DNA from: Falciphora oryzae
Lineage: Eukaryota; Ascomycota; Sordariomycetes; Magnaporthales; Magnaporthaceae
Direction: 5' to 3'
Length of the DNA stretch: 64,000 nucleotides
NCBI GenBank assembly: GCA_000733355.1
Contig: JNVV01000014.1
Span: 310,001 to 374,000 of the forward strand
In this document: positions 44,276 to 54,935 of the stretch, piece by piece
Position numbering within the stretch: position 1 is the stretch's first letter
Layout: the number at the start of each line of letters is the position of its first letter
The notes under the pieces: generated by a model
Told to the model about the DNA's origin: nothing
Database searches by the model: none
The model's input: only the letters and a program-made list of their open reading frames with translations
Program-made: the position numbers and the translations under genes

Positions 44276-46845
44276 CGCATAATGTTTCGCATAAAAAAAC
44301 TATTAAATTTTAAAGCGGCTAAAAAAGCAAAAAAGGAACGCATAAAAAAAAAAAGGAAAAGCAACGCTACCGAACCGAAAACAAACCGAACTAAAAAACA
44401 CCATAAAAAAGCAAACGAAAGCACCATACCTGAAAAGCGAAAAGGAAAAAAAATTACACAAACACCGACGCCACGCAACCGAGCCGTTATAAAGGGAAAC
44501 CCGAAAAAACTACTAAAAGGGGTTAGCAAAAAAACGACAACGGAGGCTATTATCGTTTATATCCCGCTTTATTTTATTAAAAACGTCCTCCCGGCATTCC
44601 GACAATATTTTATCGAAAACGTCCTCGGTAACGTTTTGCCGAAAGGAAACCTAAAAAATACCGTAAAATTAACGGACTAAAAGCGGATAGCAAAAGCGAA
44701 AAAACAAACACCCACCCGTATTTTAGCCCGTTTAAAAGCCAGTTTTTCCATCTGAATGCGATTTTTTATACTCCATTTAATAACGATCCTTTCGGCCTAA
44801 CCCGATATAGTTTAACCCGGGGGCATTATATTACCAAAAAGGGAACGGACTAAACCCGAACCACCAAAAGCAGCCACAGTAGCGAAGGCATTTCCAAAAC
44901 TGGCAGGGAACGAACGGCTAAACCCGGCGCCGAAAGGAATACCGGACCGCTTAAAAATATCCTTCGAAATACGGTAATACCCGGCGATCGCATGCTTTAA
45001 ACCGGTATAACGAGTTTAAAATAAAAAGAAATGTTAGGATAAAATAAATAGCGGCCCGGAACAAAGGCGGTATATATTTTAGCAGCAGTATGGACATTCG
45101 CAAACGCAGTATCGCGGTCCGCACTAATTTTAAGCAAGGATTGCATATAGCGATAGTAGGCATAAAAAACAACAGTAACCTGGTTTTTAGAACTAATGGG
45201 AGGTTACCGCGACGGGAACGAAACGTTAGCGACGAAATCGCGAGCGGATACCAAAAGGGAGCGACTAACCTAAACGCAGGCACCACGCAATTAAATGCAA
45301 CCCATACAGGTAAAGCTTTTAGTAGTTGGAATTACTATATTAGCAAAACCGGAAACGGAGCGGAAAAAAGCAAAATAAAAAGCGCTACATACAAGCTTTA
45401 TAATAGCACTAGCGCATAGCACCGGTACCGTCGATGCCGTTAACGAAACGCTAAAAACAACTAACGCATATTTTGTACAAAAAACTAGGAAATTAGCGAA
45501 GCGGAATAGGAAAAATAACGGGGCGGCAAACATATACCATATCGTCGTAAAAAACGCAATTATCGGGGACCTTAACCGCCGGCAAATACTTTAATTAACT
45601 GTAAAAACGGTAAAGCTGGGAAAAAAAAAGGAAATTAATTACAAAACCGGGAAAAGAACGGAATAAAACTGCATTTACAACTTTAACATAAAGGTCCTAA
45701 ACGCCGTCGCCCGAGCCGCCGTCGCTTAAGCCGCTACCGTCGTTTTCGTCCGCAAACGGAAGGCGATTGCGAAAACGACTACTACAACTACCACCACCAC
45801 TACCATTACCATTAACTGCAGCGGCGGGAACGGCGCGGCCACCGCCCGTAGCTCCGCTACCGGGATTGCCACCGCGACCGCCACCACCACCACCGCGGGG
45901 AAATTTGGGAGCTTTATTTTTAAAAGCCATGCTATAAAAGAATAAAAAACGGAAAGGAAACGAAGCGCGAGCGAGCAGGAACCTAAATGCAGGCAGGAGA
46001 AAAGGAAGCGCGGGCAAAAGGGCAGGACCGGAAGTGGTGGTAAAAAAAAAGCGAAAGGGAAAAAAAAGGAAGGAAAAAGGGCCTTTTGTAGCTGGGAAAA
46101 GGAAAGCCGGTGGAAACCCGAATCCGGAGGGAAATAAAGGGAAATTACCACCAAAAACCACAACGCATAACAACGCAGCAACAAAAAAAAATCACCCAAA
46201 TAACGCGATCCAAAAAAAAGGAAGCAACCAACAAAAAAATCAAACGCAAGCCACAAAAGCGGACCCGAACCGCACGCGGAGCAACGGCCCCGGAAGCGGG
46301 CACCCACTAAAAGCTAAATCACCTAAAATCACGAAGCAAAACGCTAGACCCGGAGGGCCCGCCCGCGGCTGGGACCCGGAGCAAAGCCGGGCCAACTCAC
46401 GCGAAAAAGCCACATTAAAACGCCATAATACGAGTACTAACACAAACATTTCGCTACGAGGGCGAAACCCGACACCAAAGCGCTGCTACGGTTGGGACCC
46501 GGAGCGGAGCCGGGCCAACTCACGCGGAAAAGCCACACCAGGACGCCATAACACGAGTACCAACACAGCTGTTTCGCTACGAAGGCGAAACCCGGCACCG
46601 AAGCGCTGCCCCGGCGCAACATACCCTTATTCCCTTACGTACTTTCCTTTCGTTCCACTAATTACAAGGACGCTTCTACGACGGAACCCTTACGAGCAAT
46701 CGCCTAAAAACAAGCAAACGGTACCACTGTTTAACACAGCAGGACCGTATACGAAAAGCAGACATGGTTTTTACTCCCAGGCTCCGGAGCGGGGGCGACA
46801 CGCACCCGAGGTCTTATATAGACATAACGGTAGTATGAATATATA
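44276..46845 (+). other. LINE 3' region with uncertain coding content
   Basis: About 2.6 kb lies between the end of ORF2 and the right target copy, long for a LINE 3' UTR. A Lys-rich frame (44282-44680) is probably RIP-altered non-coding or ORF2 tail. A plus-strand frame at 46034-46909 holds a duplicated 41-residue unit. A minus-strand frame from 45930 begins MAFKNKAPKFPRGGGG and is Gly-rich. Parts of this tail are clearly more GC-rich than ORF2. I cannot decide which frame, if any, was coding; an additional nested insertion is also possible. Confidence 0.45.
46367..46612 (+). repeat. Tandem duplication of a 123-bp unit in the LINE tail
   Basis: Two adjacent copies (46367-46489, 46490-46612) begin GGYTGGGACCCGGAGC. 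The unit length is 41 codons, so one frame is preserved (RGWDPEQSRANS...). Each contains an inverted repeat, GTTTCG...CGAAAC. The copies differ mainly by transitions. Confidence 0.88.
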
Positions 46846-46863
46846 TATAGCTCCATGCGCTAT

Positions 46864-47760
46864 TCCTATTAACCTTTTAAAGCCGTACCGCTTAATATTT
46901 CACTTTTAAAATAAATAAAAGCTAAACCTTTAAAATATTATACCTGGCCTTTTAAAAGCATTTTAATATTAAAGTTAACAAATAACAGTACTATATGGAT
47001 TAAAGCTCGATTACTTTTTAAATTGTACGTTCCAAAAGCGAAAACGCAGGAAAATTTAATATAAAAATCCTGCAAACCTTCCTTAATAAATTACAAATCT
47101 ATTAACGAACGTTAGGTTTGGTATATTAAAAGGACCACCAGTTTATAACGAGCACCTTCCGGGTAATTTAAAAAGTTCCCGAATTTAAAATGGCTTTTTT
47201 TAGGCCAAAAAAAACTTTTAAAGCTTTAGTTTCCTAATTTAAAAGCATAATGCAAATGGAAAAAAACGTTAACGCCTTAAGCATTTATTTCGTAAAACGC
47301 CGGTTTGGAAACGCTATTCGTTTTAATTAGCAGATAAGTAACCGTACCGGCAATAGTCTCAGCAAATTATAAAAACGCAAATTAAAGTGCTGGATTTGCG
47401 GAAAGCCTAATTACCGTTTTAAAAATTACACGCCCTAAAAGTAGAAAATATTTAAAGCGTTGTAAAAACGAAGGCAAAAAGCTCGTAAAAAGTTAAAAAA
47501 GGGATATACCTAATTCCTCGCAGTTACGAGCCCGGCAATAGCGATAAAAAAAATACGGAAGCTACAAACGAATACGATTCTGATCAAACAACAATAACGA
47601 ATTTAATTTAGCGAGTATTTATTTTATAACACCAGCTATAGTAACGTACTTCGCTAACGAAGCCTTTTTGCACCAACTGCATTCCGAAACTTTGGGATTA
47701 GCTAAAAGGGAACCTACCGCGCTAGCAAAGCAGGTACTTATTTAATACATGCTTATAACT
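46864..47760 (+). pseudogene. Copia Gag C-terminal part with degenerate zinc knuckle
   Basis: Copia gag resumes after the LINE and reads, through stops, PEFKMAFFRPKKTFKALVS, SIYFVKRRFGNAIRFN and a knuckle-like CWICGKPNYRFKNYT (from 47388). Fungal copia Gags normally have Cys and His where the two Tyr stand; TGC-to-TAC and CAC-to-TAC explain both. A Lys-rich linker leads to the protease region. Confidence 0.7.
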
Positions 47761-49850
47761 ACCGACAAATAGTACGGTATTATCCCAAATACCGGAGCGG
47801 CAAAAGTTTCAATTGCAAAAACAACCCAATTCCAAACCCTATAACGCTACTTGCCTAATTTTAACCTGGATACTAGCAAAAAAAAAAAAAACGTATGCGT
47901 TTTGGATTAGGAAAAGCTATTTTTAACGTCGGAAAAATTACCTTTTCGACCCCGATAGGCTTTATTACGTTCCATGTAATACCTACGTTTATACCGTTCC
48001 TCTTTTGCATCGATAATATAAACGCGCTCGGGGTTTACTTCGATAATACCCGCAACGAGCTGGTAACTAAATTTAGTAAACGCGTGCCGATTATACGACG
48101 TTACGGCCACCCCTGGTTTTTTTTCAACGACGTTAGCCATATAATAATAGGCGTATCGTTTATAACGGAACTAAAAAGCGTGAAAGTAGCCGTTTTAACG
48201 GAAATTGAGCTTAAACGCGTGCATAAACGCTTTAGCCACCCTTCCGTCGAAAAGCTTTGAATTATTTTATAACGGGTAAGCTATAAAGCTAATCGCAACG
48301 CTTTGGAGATAATTAATCGCGTATGCCATTATTGTTAAATCAAAGCACCCGCATTACAGCGTTTTCGATTTACGTTTAAAAACGATTTCAACTTTAATTA
48401 CGAAATTATTACTAACGTAATGCAATTAAATAGCAAATCAATATTTTATATAATTAATGCGAATATAACATTTAATACTGCAACGTTTTTAAAAGATATA
48501 AGCGCAAAAAAAATTGGGAAGCTTTTAAACGCTATTGGTTAAATACTTATTTAGGACCCCCAAATGTACTATTTTATAACGCAGGTACCAACTTTGCCGC
48601 GAGCGAATTTCAAATGGAAACAAAGCTTTTTGGGATTATTTATAACCAGGTCCTAATAAAAGCGCATTAATCGATAGGTAAAGTAAAAAGGTACTACGGA
48701 CTACTTCGCTAAACTTACGAAATAATCCGAAAGGAATGTCCTAATTTGCACCCCGATTCCGCGCTTTAAAGAGCTGTCAAAGCTATAAACGATACGGCAA
48801 ACCCTAACAGCCTTATCTTTACGCTGCTCGTTTTCGGAGCTATGTTACGCATTAATAACAACTCCCTTCCAACGAAAAGCTAAATTTAAAAAGCGGTAAC
48901 GATTACTAAAGCTATAAGTAAATTCCGAAAGCTCCACGCCAAACGTAAAGTACAGGACGCATTAAACACACGCAACGGGCCGAGCACGGAAAGCACGTTG
49001 CCTAAAACGCTAGCTTTAGGAATAAAGGTGTTGGTATATAGGGAAAACGGCAAGTGGAAAGGACCGTACAAAGTCCTTTAAGTAGCAAACAACGAGGTAA
49101 CGATCGAAACTGTTAACGGCCCTTTAACGTTCCGGAATATTGCTTACAAGCTATATTATAAAACGCAGGAGCAAGAAACTGCAGATACGGAAAAGCAACC
49201 AGCCCCGTTCGAATATCCGCTATAAACGGAACTAAAACGGAAAAGGAAACCGCTAAAAATTACGAAAACGGTAACGGCAAACGCGTTTAGCGATAGCGAA
49301 GCCCTTTTCGAAATCGAAATTGCACCCGCACCCGTACCCGTTAAACCCGGTAAACCACGGAAAACACCTGCCTAAAAGGCACCAGCACTAACGGTACCTG
49401 AAACACTAGCCTCCAAACGATAAAGATAACCCCCGCGCCAAATAGCAACGGCATTTTTAACCTTAAAAAAAAGGAATCCTTACGTTTGGCGTTTTAATAC
49501 CGATATGAAGGCAAAATTAAAGCTCCCGAACGCCCATTCGAAAAGTCTGACTGGTTTAAAATCGAAGCATTTTTCGCCGCCGGAGTAATTAAACCGATTA
49601 AATTAAACGGCATTGGTAGCGCGAAAGTTTTTGGGTCCCGTTTTATCAAAGAAATTAAAAGCATTAATTCGATCCCTTATAAAAAATTGAAATTTGTAAT
49701 GCAAGGATACAACGATTGGGAAAAAAAAAAGCCTTTTTACCTAATCCCTAACGATCATGCGATATAACCAATGCCTAATCCTCGCGATTAGCCCGTTTTT
49801 TATAAAACGAGGCTTTATATTAATAATTAAAAACATTAGCCAAACGTATA
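47761..49850 (+). pseudogene. Copia protease, integrase and start of reverse transcriptase
   Basis: Protease: YGIIPNTGAAKVSI, with the catalytic Asp-Thr-Gly now Asn-Thr-Gly. An open stretch at 47895-48260 reads ...TPIGFITFHVIP...LGVYFDNT...ELKRVHKRFSHPSVEKL, the protease C-terminus and GAG-pre-integrase zinc region. The integrase core (48400-49180) is badly damaged but ends with ...VYRENGKWKGPYKVL-like sequence. RT begins around 49480 (PYVWRFNTDMKAKL; SRFIKEIKS). MITE-3 interrupts it at 49850 and it continues at 50296. Confidence 0.82.
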
Positions 49851-50295
49851 ACGTGGTTCACAAGCGAGTGGACCACACAAGCGAGTGGACCACACAAGCG
49901 AGTGGGCCACTTCCAAATCCCATACTAAACGCCGTTTCCGACCCCCTTGCTAAATCGACCAATTCTTATCCAAATTGGCTAAAATTTGTTATAGCGACTT
50001 TTAATTATAAAATTCAATTTTTGTAATTTTCTTAAATTTTTTAACAATAAATCGGGTTAGATGCACTAATTTAACCCCTGTAAAACCTAGATTTTTAAAT
50101 AACTAACCCGATTTAGTAATAAAAATTTAAAGAAAAATACAAAAATTCAATTATATAATTACAAGTCGGTATGCTAAAATTTAGCCGATTTGGATAAAAA
50201 TTGGTCGATTTGGCAAGGGGGTCGGAAACGGCGTTTAGTATGGGATTTGGAAGTGGCCCACTCGCTTGTGTGGTCCACTCGCTTGTGAACCACGT
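49851..50295. mobile_element. MITE-3: fold-back pogo-type MITE with asymmetric terminal repeats
   Basis: 445 bp, TA-flanked, ACGTGGTTC inverted ends. The left end has three 17-bp units (ACAAGCGAGTGGACCAC, twice, then a GGGCCAC variant), the right end two. The body matches MITE-1 and MITE-2. No pogo copy with exactly this unit is in the window. It sits in copia RT; joining the flanks at the TA restores the reading. Confidence 0.92.
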
Positions 50296-50983
50296 TACCC
50301 AATCCGAAATAAAGTTACAAAGGGAGGTTATTTTGCGGTTTCCCAAAAAGCTAAAACATTAGTACCTAAAAGGCACGGCTTTTTAATTAATTAAACCGCT
50401 TTACGGATTAGCTAAAGCAAAGCTGCACTGGGTTGTTACGTACCAAAAATACCATAAAAAACGCCTAAACTATTCCACTTCGGAATATAATCCATGCTTG
50501 CTTGTTTTAAAAATCGGCCAAAGCTTTGGAATAGTTGGCATACAAACTGACGACATTTTAAACCTAAATAACGCCAAGTTTATGCAAAAAAAAGAAATAA
50601 CGCTTTAGGAAGCCGGGTTTAAAGCGAAACCGAAATCGATCTTGCACCCCGAAAACGAAGGCAATTTTAACGGGTGCAAGATTTTGGTTAAACAAAACGC
50701 TATTATTATGCAGCAAAAGGGACAGGCAGATCGTTTGGAGCTGGTAACTACTAGATCAAACGATACCCAATAGTAGTACGTCGTATAACGCGCACGAAGG
50801 GTATATATAAATTCGATATACCAACTAAAAGCCGCTTTTAACTACTTTGTAACTGCATAAGCCAAAAATCTTATAGATACAAACGTATCTAAGCTTAATA
50901 AAAGGATCCAATAATAAATCGATAACGTAAATAAAAATTTAAATTACGTACAGTTAAATTTACAAACAGCCAGTTTATATATA
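50296..50983 (+). pseudogene. Copia reverse transcriptase, central and C-terminal portion
   Basis: Reads TQSEIKLQREVILRFPKKLK, LIKPLYGLAKAKLHWVV, PCLLVLKIG and IVGIQTDDILNL, where TDDIL corresponds to the YVDD-type box of copia RT (the two Asp are kept). TAA/TAG codons replace Gln and Trp. The stretch ends at the TA where pogo-C inserted. Confidence 0.85.
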
Positions 50984-52807
50984 ACGTGGTTTACTAGTGA
51001 GTGGGACAAACCAGCGAGTGGGACACGCCACCCTGACCCTTGGACAATCAACTCGCATGCCAACCCAACAACGCCAGGAATCCATTCAAACTACTTAGAA
51101 CTATATACATCGGACATTTCTACTTCTTTTTAACAAATGCGCGTATTGTGTCCAGTTTTGCCGCACGTGCTATATCGCCGACGAGTCGTCGTCGCCCTCC
51201 TTTTTTAACCCCCATAATCGCGCATTTCTTGCTATAACTATCCATCCAGTTCCTGCTGGTTTAAAACATCTCGTACCTCGTCGATAGTAAGTAACCCTCC
51301 AAATCGGATACGTATTTTTTTGGCCCTCCGGCGTTTGCTTAGTGCTTCGTTCGCCTTTCGTAACTTAAAGCACTTTTCCTCCAAAAGGTTAACCCGATAC
51401 ATAATTGCCTTAGCCCCTTTCGCAAATTAATTTATAACCGCTAGTATAAATGTTGGAAAGCTGCTTTGGTAATTAGAAATCCGAGTTTTAATATATTCGG
51501 ATTGCGAAATTGCTTCCTTAGCCGTTCGGGGCGTTTTGGAGGTTTAAGGTTCGGGGTCGTTTAAAAGCGTTCTTAGGGGAGTTGAAATTCGTAACCTTAC
51601 ATCCAGCTTTTCTAAAACTGAATCCGGATTGAAAAAAGTAAAGCCAACCCCTCGGAAGCCTTTTTTAGATATTTTTTTTAGTTATAAAGTTAAAAAATGC
51701 CGCTTTAAACGCCGAAAGGAACTCGATTTTGGTTACGTAGCTAACGTATAACCTTATTAGGTTTTTAATTTATTAACCGTACGCCCGTTTTATTAGGCCA
51801 AAGCACCCGACGTTAAGCGGCTAAAAAAAGTAAAACGAATGCGGAAGCATGCAAAGCGTAATAATGTTATGTTTTTAGCAATAAAGCTTAAAATCCGTCG
51901 AATAGTAGCTTTTGTGGCCGTCTAGTACTAACAAACGATAGGACCTTATGGAATAAGCTGTAATGTGTTTATCGAAATATTGGATCTATTTTAGGCCGAG
52001 TTCGTTCGTAATCTACCCGTTAGCGTTTATTACGATAACTTAATTACGTAAAAGGTTAGTTTCCGAATACCAATTGGTTAGGTAGTACTGCCTTTTAACG
52101 ATAATGAAAGAAGGGACCGCTTAACCGTAATAATTAACCTTTTAAATAATTGTAGCCCATTCCCGGTTGCTAGGCTGGACTAGTTTTGCTTTGCTACGGC
52201 TTTCCGACGTTGTAATAACTATAACGGCGGCGATTATGCCTATAAAAAAGCCGGTTTCGTCGAAATTATAAATGTCGTTATCCTGGATGCCATATTTGTT
52301 GATAATGTTTCGTATAAGGTCGAACTACGTAAAAACGAGCTTGGGATTTTCGCATTTGGCCTTTTGGTAATCGTATTTTCGAATCCAGCACGTGCCGAGC
52401 TCCGGGCGGCGTTTGACGAACCTCGCAACCCAATTAGTCCCGACGGTGGCCGCGTCGCGTTTGGCGAGCAATCGGTTGGCCATATCTTTAATACCAGAAG
52501 GCCGAGGAGGGAATGCGCGAGAATCCAGCTCGAGTATGTATTTAATAAGCGCCTCCTTTTCGGAATCTGTTAATTTCCGTCCTGCGACGCGCTAAAGTCG
52601 AATTCGCGACCGAGTAGATCTTCGCAGCTTCCCGGATGCTTAATTTTGGGTTGGATTGCAAAGCTTGAAGGGTAAGCATTACCCGGCTTTCGTCGCTTTT
52701 GTTTGACATTGTGTTTGGTGGAGGAATCGGTTGTTAAAAATGATGTGTCGCGTTGTCGCGTCGCGTGTCCCACTCGCTGGTTTGTCCCACTCACTGGTGA
52801 ACCACGT
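50984..52807 (-). mobile_element. Pogo-C: pogo/Fot-type DNA transposon
   Basis: 1824 bp, TA-flanked, with ACGTGGTTTACTAG/ACGTGGTTCACCAG ends. The terminal 17-bp units are of a third kind (ACCAGYGAGTGGGACAA). The transposase lies on the minus strand. It is inserted between copia RT and RNase H. Confidence 0.92.
51091..52709 (-). pseudogene. Pogo-C transposase, frameshifted
   Basis: Starts at ATG 52709 (MSNKSDESRVMLTLQALQSN, then REAAKIYSVANSTLARRR). The frame shifts near 52590-52600, just before the CENP-B HTH, by a small deletion relative to pogo-A and -B. It then reads ALIKYILELDSRAFPPRP, IYNFDETGFFIG, LLVLDGHKS and PLNVGCFG. Here the first two catalytic Asp are intact and only the third is Asn. 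RIP-type stops are present. It ends at TAG 51091 in the same C-terminal motif as the relatives (EMSDVYSSK). Confidence 0.87.
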
Positions 52808-53340
52808 TATTTATAAACGGGTTTTTCGCTAACAATAAAAACTTTAATTTACAAATCGGCTTTGTAATCGTCCTAAGCAACGAAGGAGCTATAAAATAAG
52901 AAAACAGCTTCCGGGTTACCGGTAATATCCTGCATTGGAGCTCCGTAAAATGCAAAAGGGTTACAAAAAGCGTTTTAGCGAGCGAAATTTACGGCATAGT
53001 TAGCGGCTTTAATACCGGCTATATCCTAAAAACAACGCTCGCAACGATTTATAAAAAACTAAAGCTGCCCCCCCGTAAATTGATTATTTGCACCGACAGC
53101 TTTTCGCTTTACCAATGTTTTGTTCAATTCGGAACTATTACGGAAAAACGCCTTATAATAAATATTATAGCTTTCCGCAAGTTTTACAAAGCGCGCGAAA
53201 TCGACAAAATCAAATAGATTGCAAAGGCGGATAACCCGGCCGACGCTATAATAAAAAAGCTGCCAAATAAAGCTTTAAAGGACCTTGTAAACAGCAATTT
53301 AACCACCGTAAAAATGGAAAGATAAGTAAAGCGGGATTAC
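52808..53340 (+). pseudogene. Copia RNase H
   Basis: The copia reading resumes after pogo-C: FFANNKNFNLQIGFVIVLSN, then VTGNILHWSSVKCKRVTKSV, ASEIYGIVSGFNTGY and ICTDSFSLYQC, finishing AREIDKIK...ADNPADAIIK...PNKALKDLVNSN. This is the usual end of fungal copia Pol. The D/E catalytic positions are partly kept. It contains some TAA/TAG codons. Confidence 0.88.
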
Positions 53341-53524
53341 AAATAAAAGAAAGCTAAAAAATGTATAAAATCGTTTTTTATAGTACCAAACGCCAAAATC
53401 CTTAAAAACAACGCAAAAATCGACAAAATAAAGATACTTAAATTAAAAAAGCAACAAACGACCATACCAAAACTATAAACGATCTTATAACCAAACTTTT
53501 CCAAATATCCCGTCAAACTCCCTT

Positions 53525-54395
53525 TTATTCCTCCTCCTCGTCATCCTTACCATTTCCCAGCCAGGCAGCCTCGTACATTTTTAAAGCGGCCGCGTGGCCC
53601 GCCGCCTTCCGCTTTGATCGCATTATCATTAGGAAGTCGGCATTAGCATCCTTCTAATCCCCGTCTTTCGCCGCCAGCTGCAATATACATTTAATGGCGA
53701 TACGCCATTTATTAAAGGTTTAAGGATTACATAAACCCTATTAGCAAACGCATTTAAAGCACTAAATTAAAAGAACAAACTTACCTTTTTATCGCGATTA
53801 TCGCGACCCCATTCTATTATAAACTTAAGCGCCGGACGCAACGCAATCGAAGGATTGGAGGATAGTTAAAACGAGCTTTAAAAAAGATATAGGAAAATCG
53901 AGATGCTTACATAGGCTAACAGGTGTGGCACGACGCGCACAGCTAACAGCGCTTTTTAACTGGGACTGTGTCCCAACAGCTATCGCCTTCCTTCATTTTG
54001 CCGGCAAAAGCGGACTTTAAGCAACCCAAGTAAAAGATAGCGCGCAGGGCGCCCTTTCCACCGCGCGGACCCGGTGCAAAAACCGTTTTGCCACCAATAA
54101 CAGGCCTAACGATTTTGATAGCCGCCTTCTTTTTTTTGTCCGACTGAGCAAGCGCAGGATCGGCGTTTTTGAGATCGGAGTTATTATCGAACGGGTTAAG
54201 GAACTGATCGACAAGCGGCGCCGGAGGCGCAGGCGCAACTGGAGGTGCAAGATTAACTAGCGCGAGATCGAAAGCCTTAGCGGCAATGCTTTGGAACCGC
54301 TTTGAGGATCTGCTACCGCTGCGCGCGATAGATCGAGGCTTTTAAGCCTTTTTGGTGACCGCGCTAAATTGGGAGCTGCCTTTTTTGTTACCTAT
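53525..54395 (-). pseudogene. Spliced antisense accessory gene in the copia element
   Basis: Antisense to copia, between RNase H and the 3' LTR. The first exon starts near 54395, where a likely ATG reads ATA, and gives GNKKGSSQFSAVTKK, AFDLALVNLAPPVAPAPPAP, VIGGKTVFAPGPRGGKGALR, FYLGCLKSAFAGKMKEGD and a Cys-rich patch (RC-LCASCHTC). An intron follows, with GTAAGC at about 53912. The next exon has ALRPALKFIIEWGRDNRDKK and ends at GTAAGT (about 53786). The last exon, from about 53715, reads WRIAIKCILQLAAKDGD, NADFLMIMRSKRKAAGHAAA and ends DDEEEE before TAA at 53525-53527. Only a few TAG/TAA codons are seen, each a possible Gln/Trp change. Family and function unknown. The two introns and codon pattern argue for a real gene. 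Confidence 0.68.
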
Positions 54396-54935
54396 GGTAA
54401 CGAAAGCGATCGAAAGGCCAAATAACAAAAGACTGATCGAATAAAGCGGGTAAAAATACTGCAGGAAAAAATGCTGCAAACAAAAGGCAATACAAGCGGA
54501 CGATTTGGATTAACGAGGTTTACCAAATCAGATTGCCCGACCTTTTAAGGGCCGGAAGGAAGGCTCTTTATAAAGCTCAAATCCGGCCTGCAAAAAGTTC
54601 TTAATCTGCGTTCCTATTATCCCGCATTAAGTTACAGCCTAAATAGCCCGTTGAGGTTATTCACTGCTATTGTGCTTTTTAATTGCACCACCTACCGCTT
54701 TGCCCGCGCACCGCAGGCCAAGTCCGGTGGACCCTATCACGTTATCGTTCCTATTGTCGCTATTGAGAGCGACGAACCGCTTTGAAAGCGGCTATTCACT
54801 TTTTTCCTGATCTGGACTACTTGGTTTGGAGATTCCCTTTGTTATTTACCTTACAAAATCTAATAAAGCTTGGATTACGGGATTTATCACGGGAAAGGAT
54901 CTTCCAATTGCTTGCACAAAAAAAAAAGTTGCCGG
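54396..54935 (+). other. Copia 3' non-coding region
   Basis: About 540 bp between the 5' end of the antisense gene and the 3' LTR. It should hold that gene's promoter and the plus-strand primer of the retroelement; an A-rich purine run (AAAAAAAAAAGTT, about 54918-54930) lies just before the LTR. No other coding signal was seen. Confidence 0.5.

Larger units (their letters stand above)
36874..46845 (+). mobile_element. Tad1-type LINE (non-LTR retrotransposon)
   Basis: Bounded by an 18-bp direct repeat, TATAGCTCCATGCGCTAT, at 36856-36873 and 46846-46863, taken as its target-site duplication. Removing MITE-2 and pogo-B leaves about 7.7 kb. ORF1 carries zinc knuckles; ORF2 carries an AP endonuclease, RT and a C-terminal Cys/His region, in Tad order. 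No poly(A) tail is present. Many TAA/TAG codons and an A-rich plus strand show heavy RIP. It sits inside copia gag. Confidence 0.88.

Noticed and set aside
20244..53340. Frequent in-frame TAG/TAA as evidence for a reassigned genetic code
   Set aside because: Stops coincide with expected Gln or Trp codons and with LTR transitions, and occur only in repeats and their neighbour; RIP explains them.
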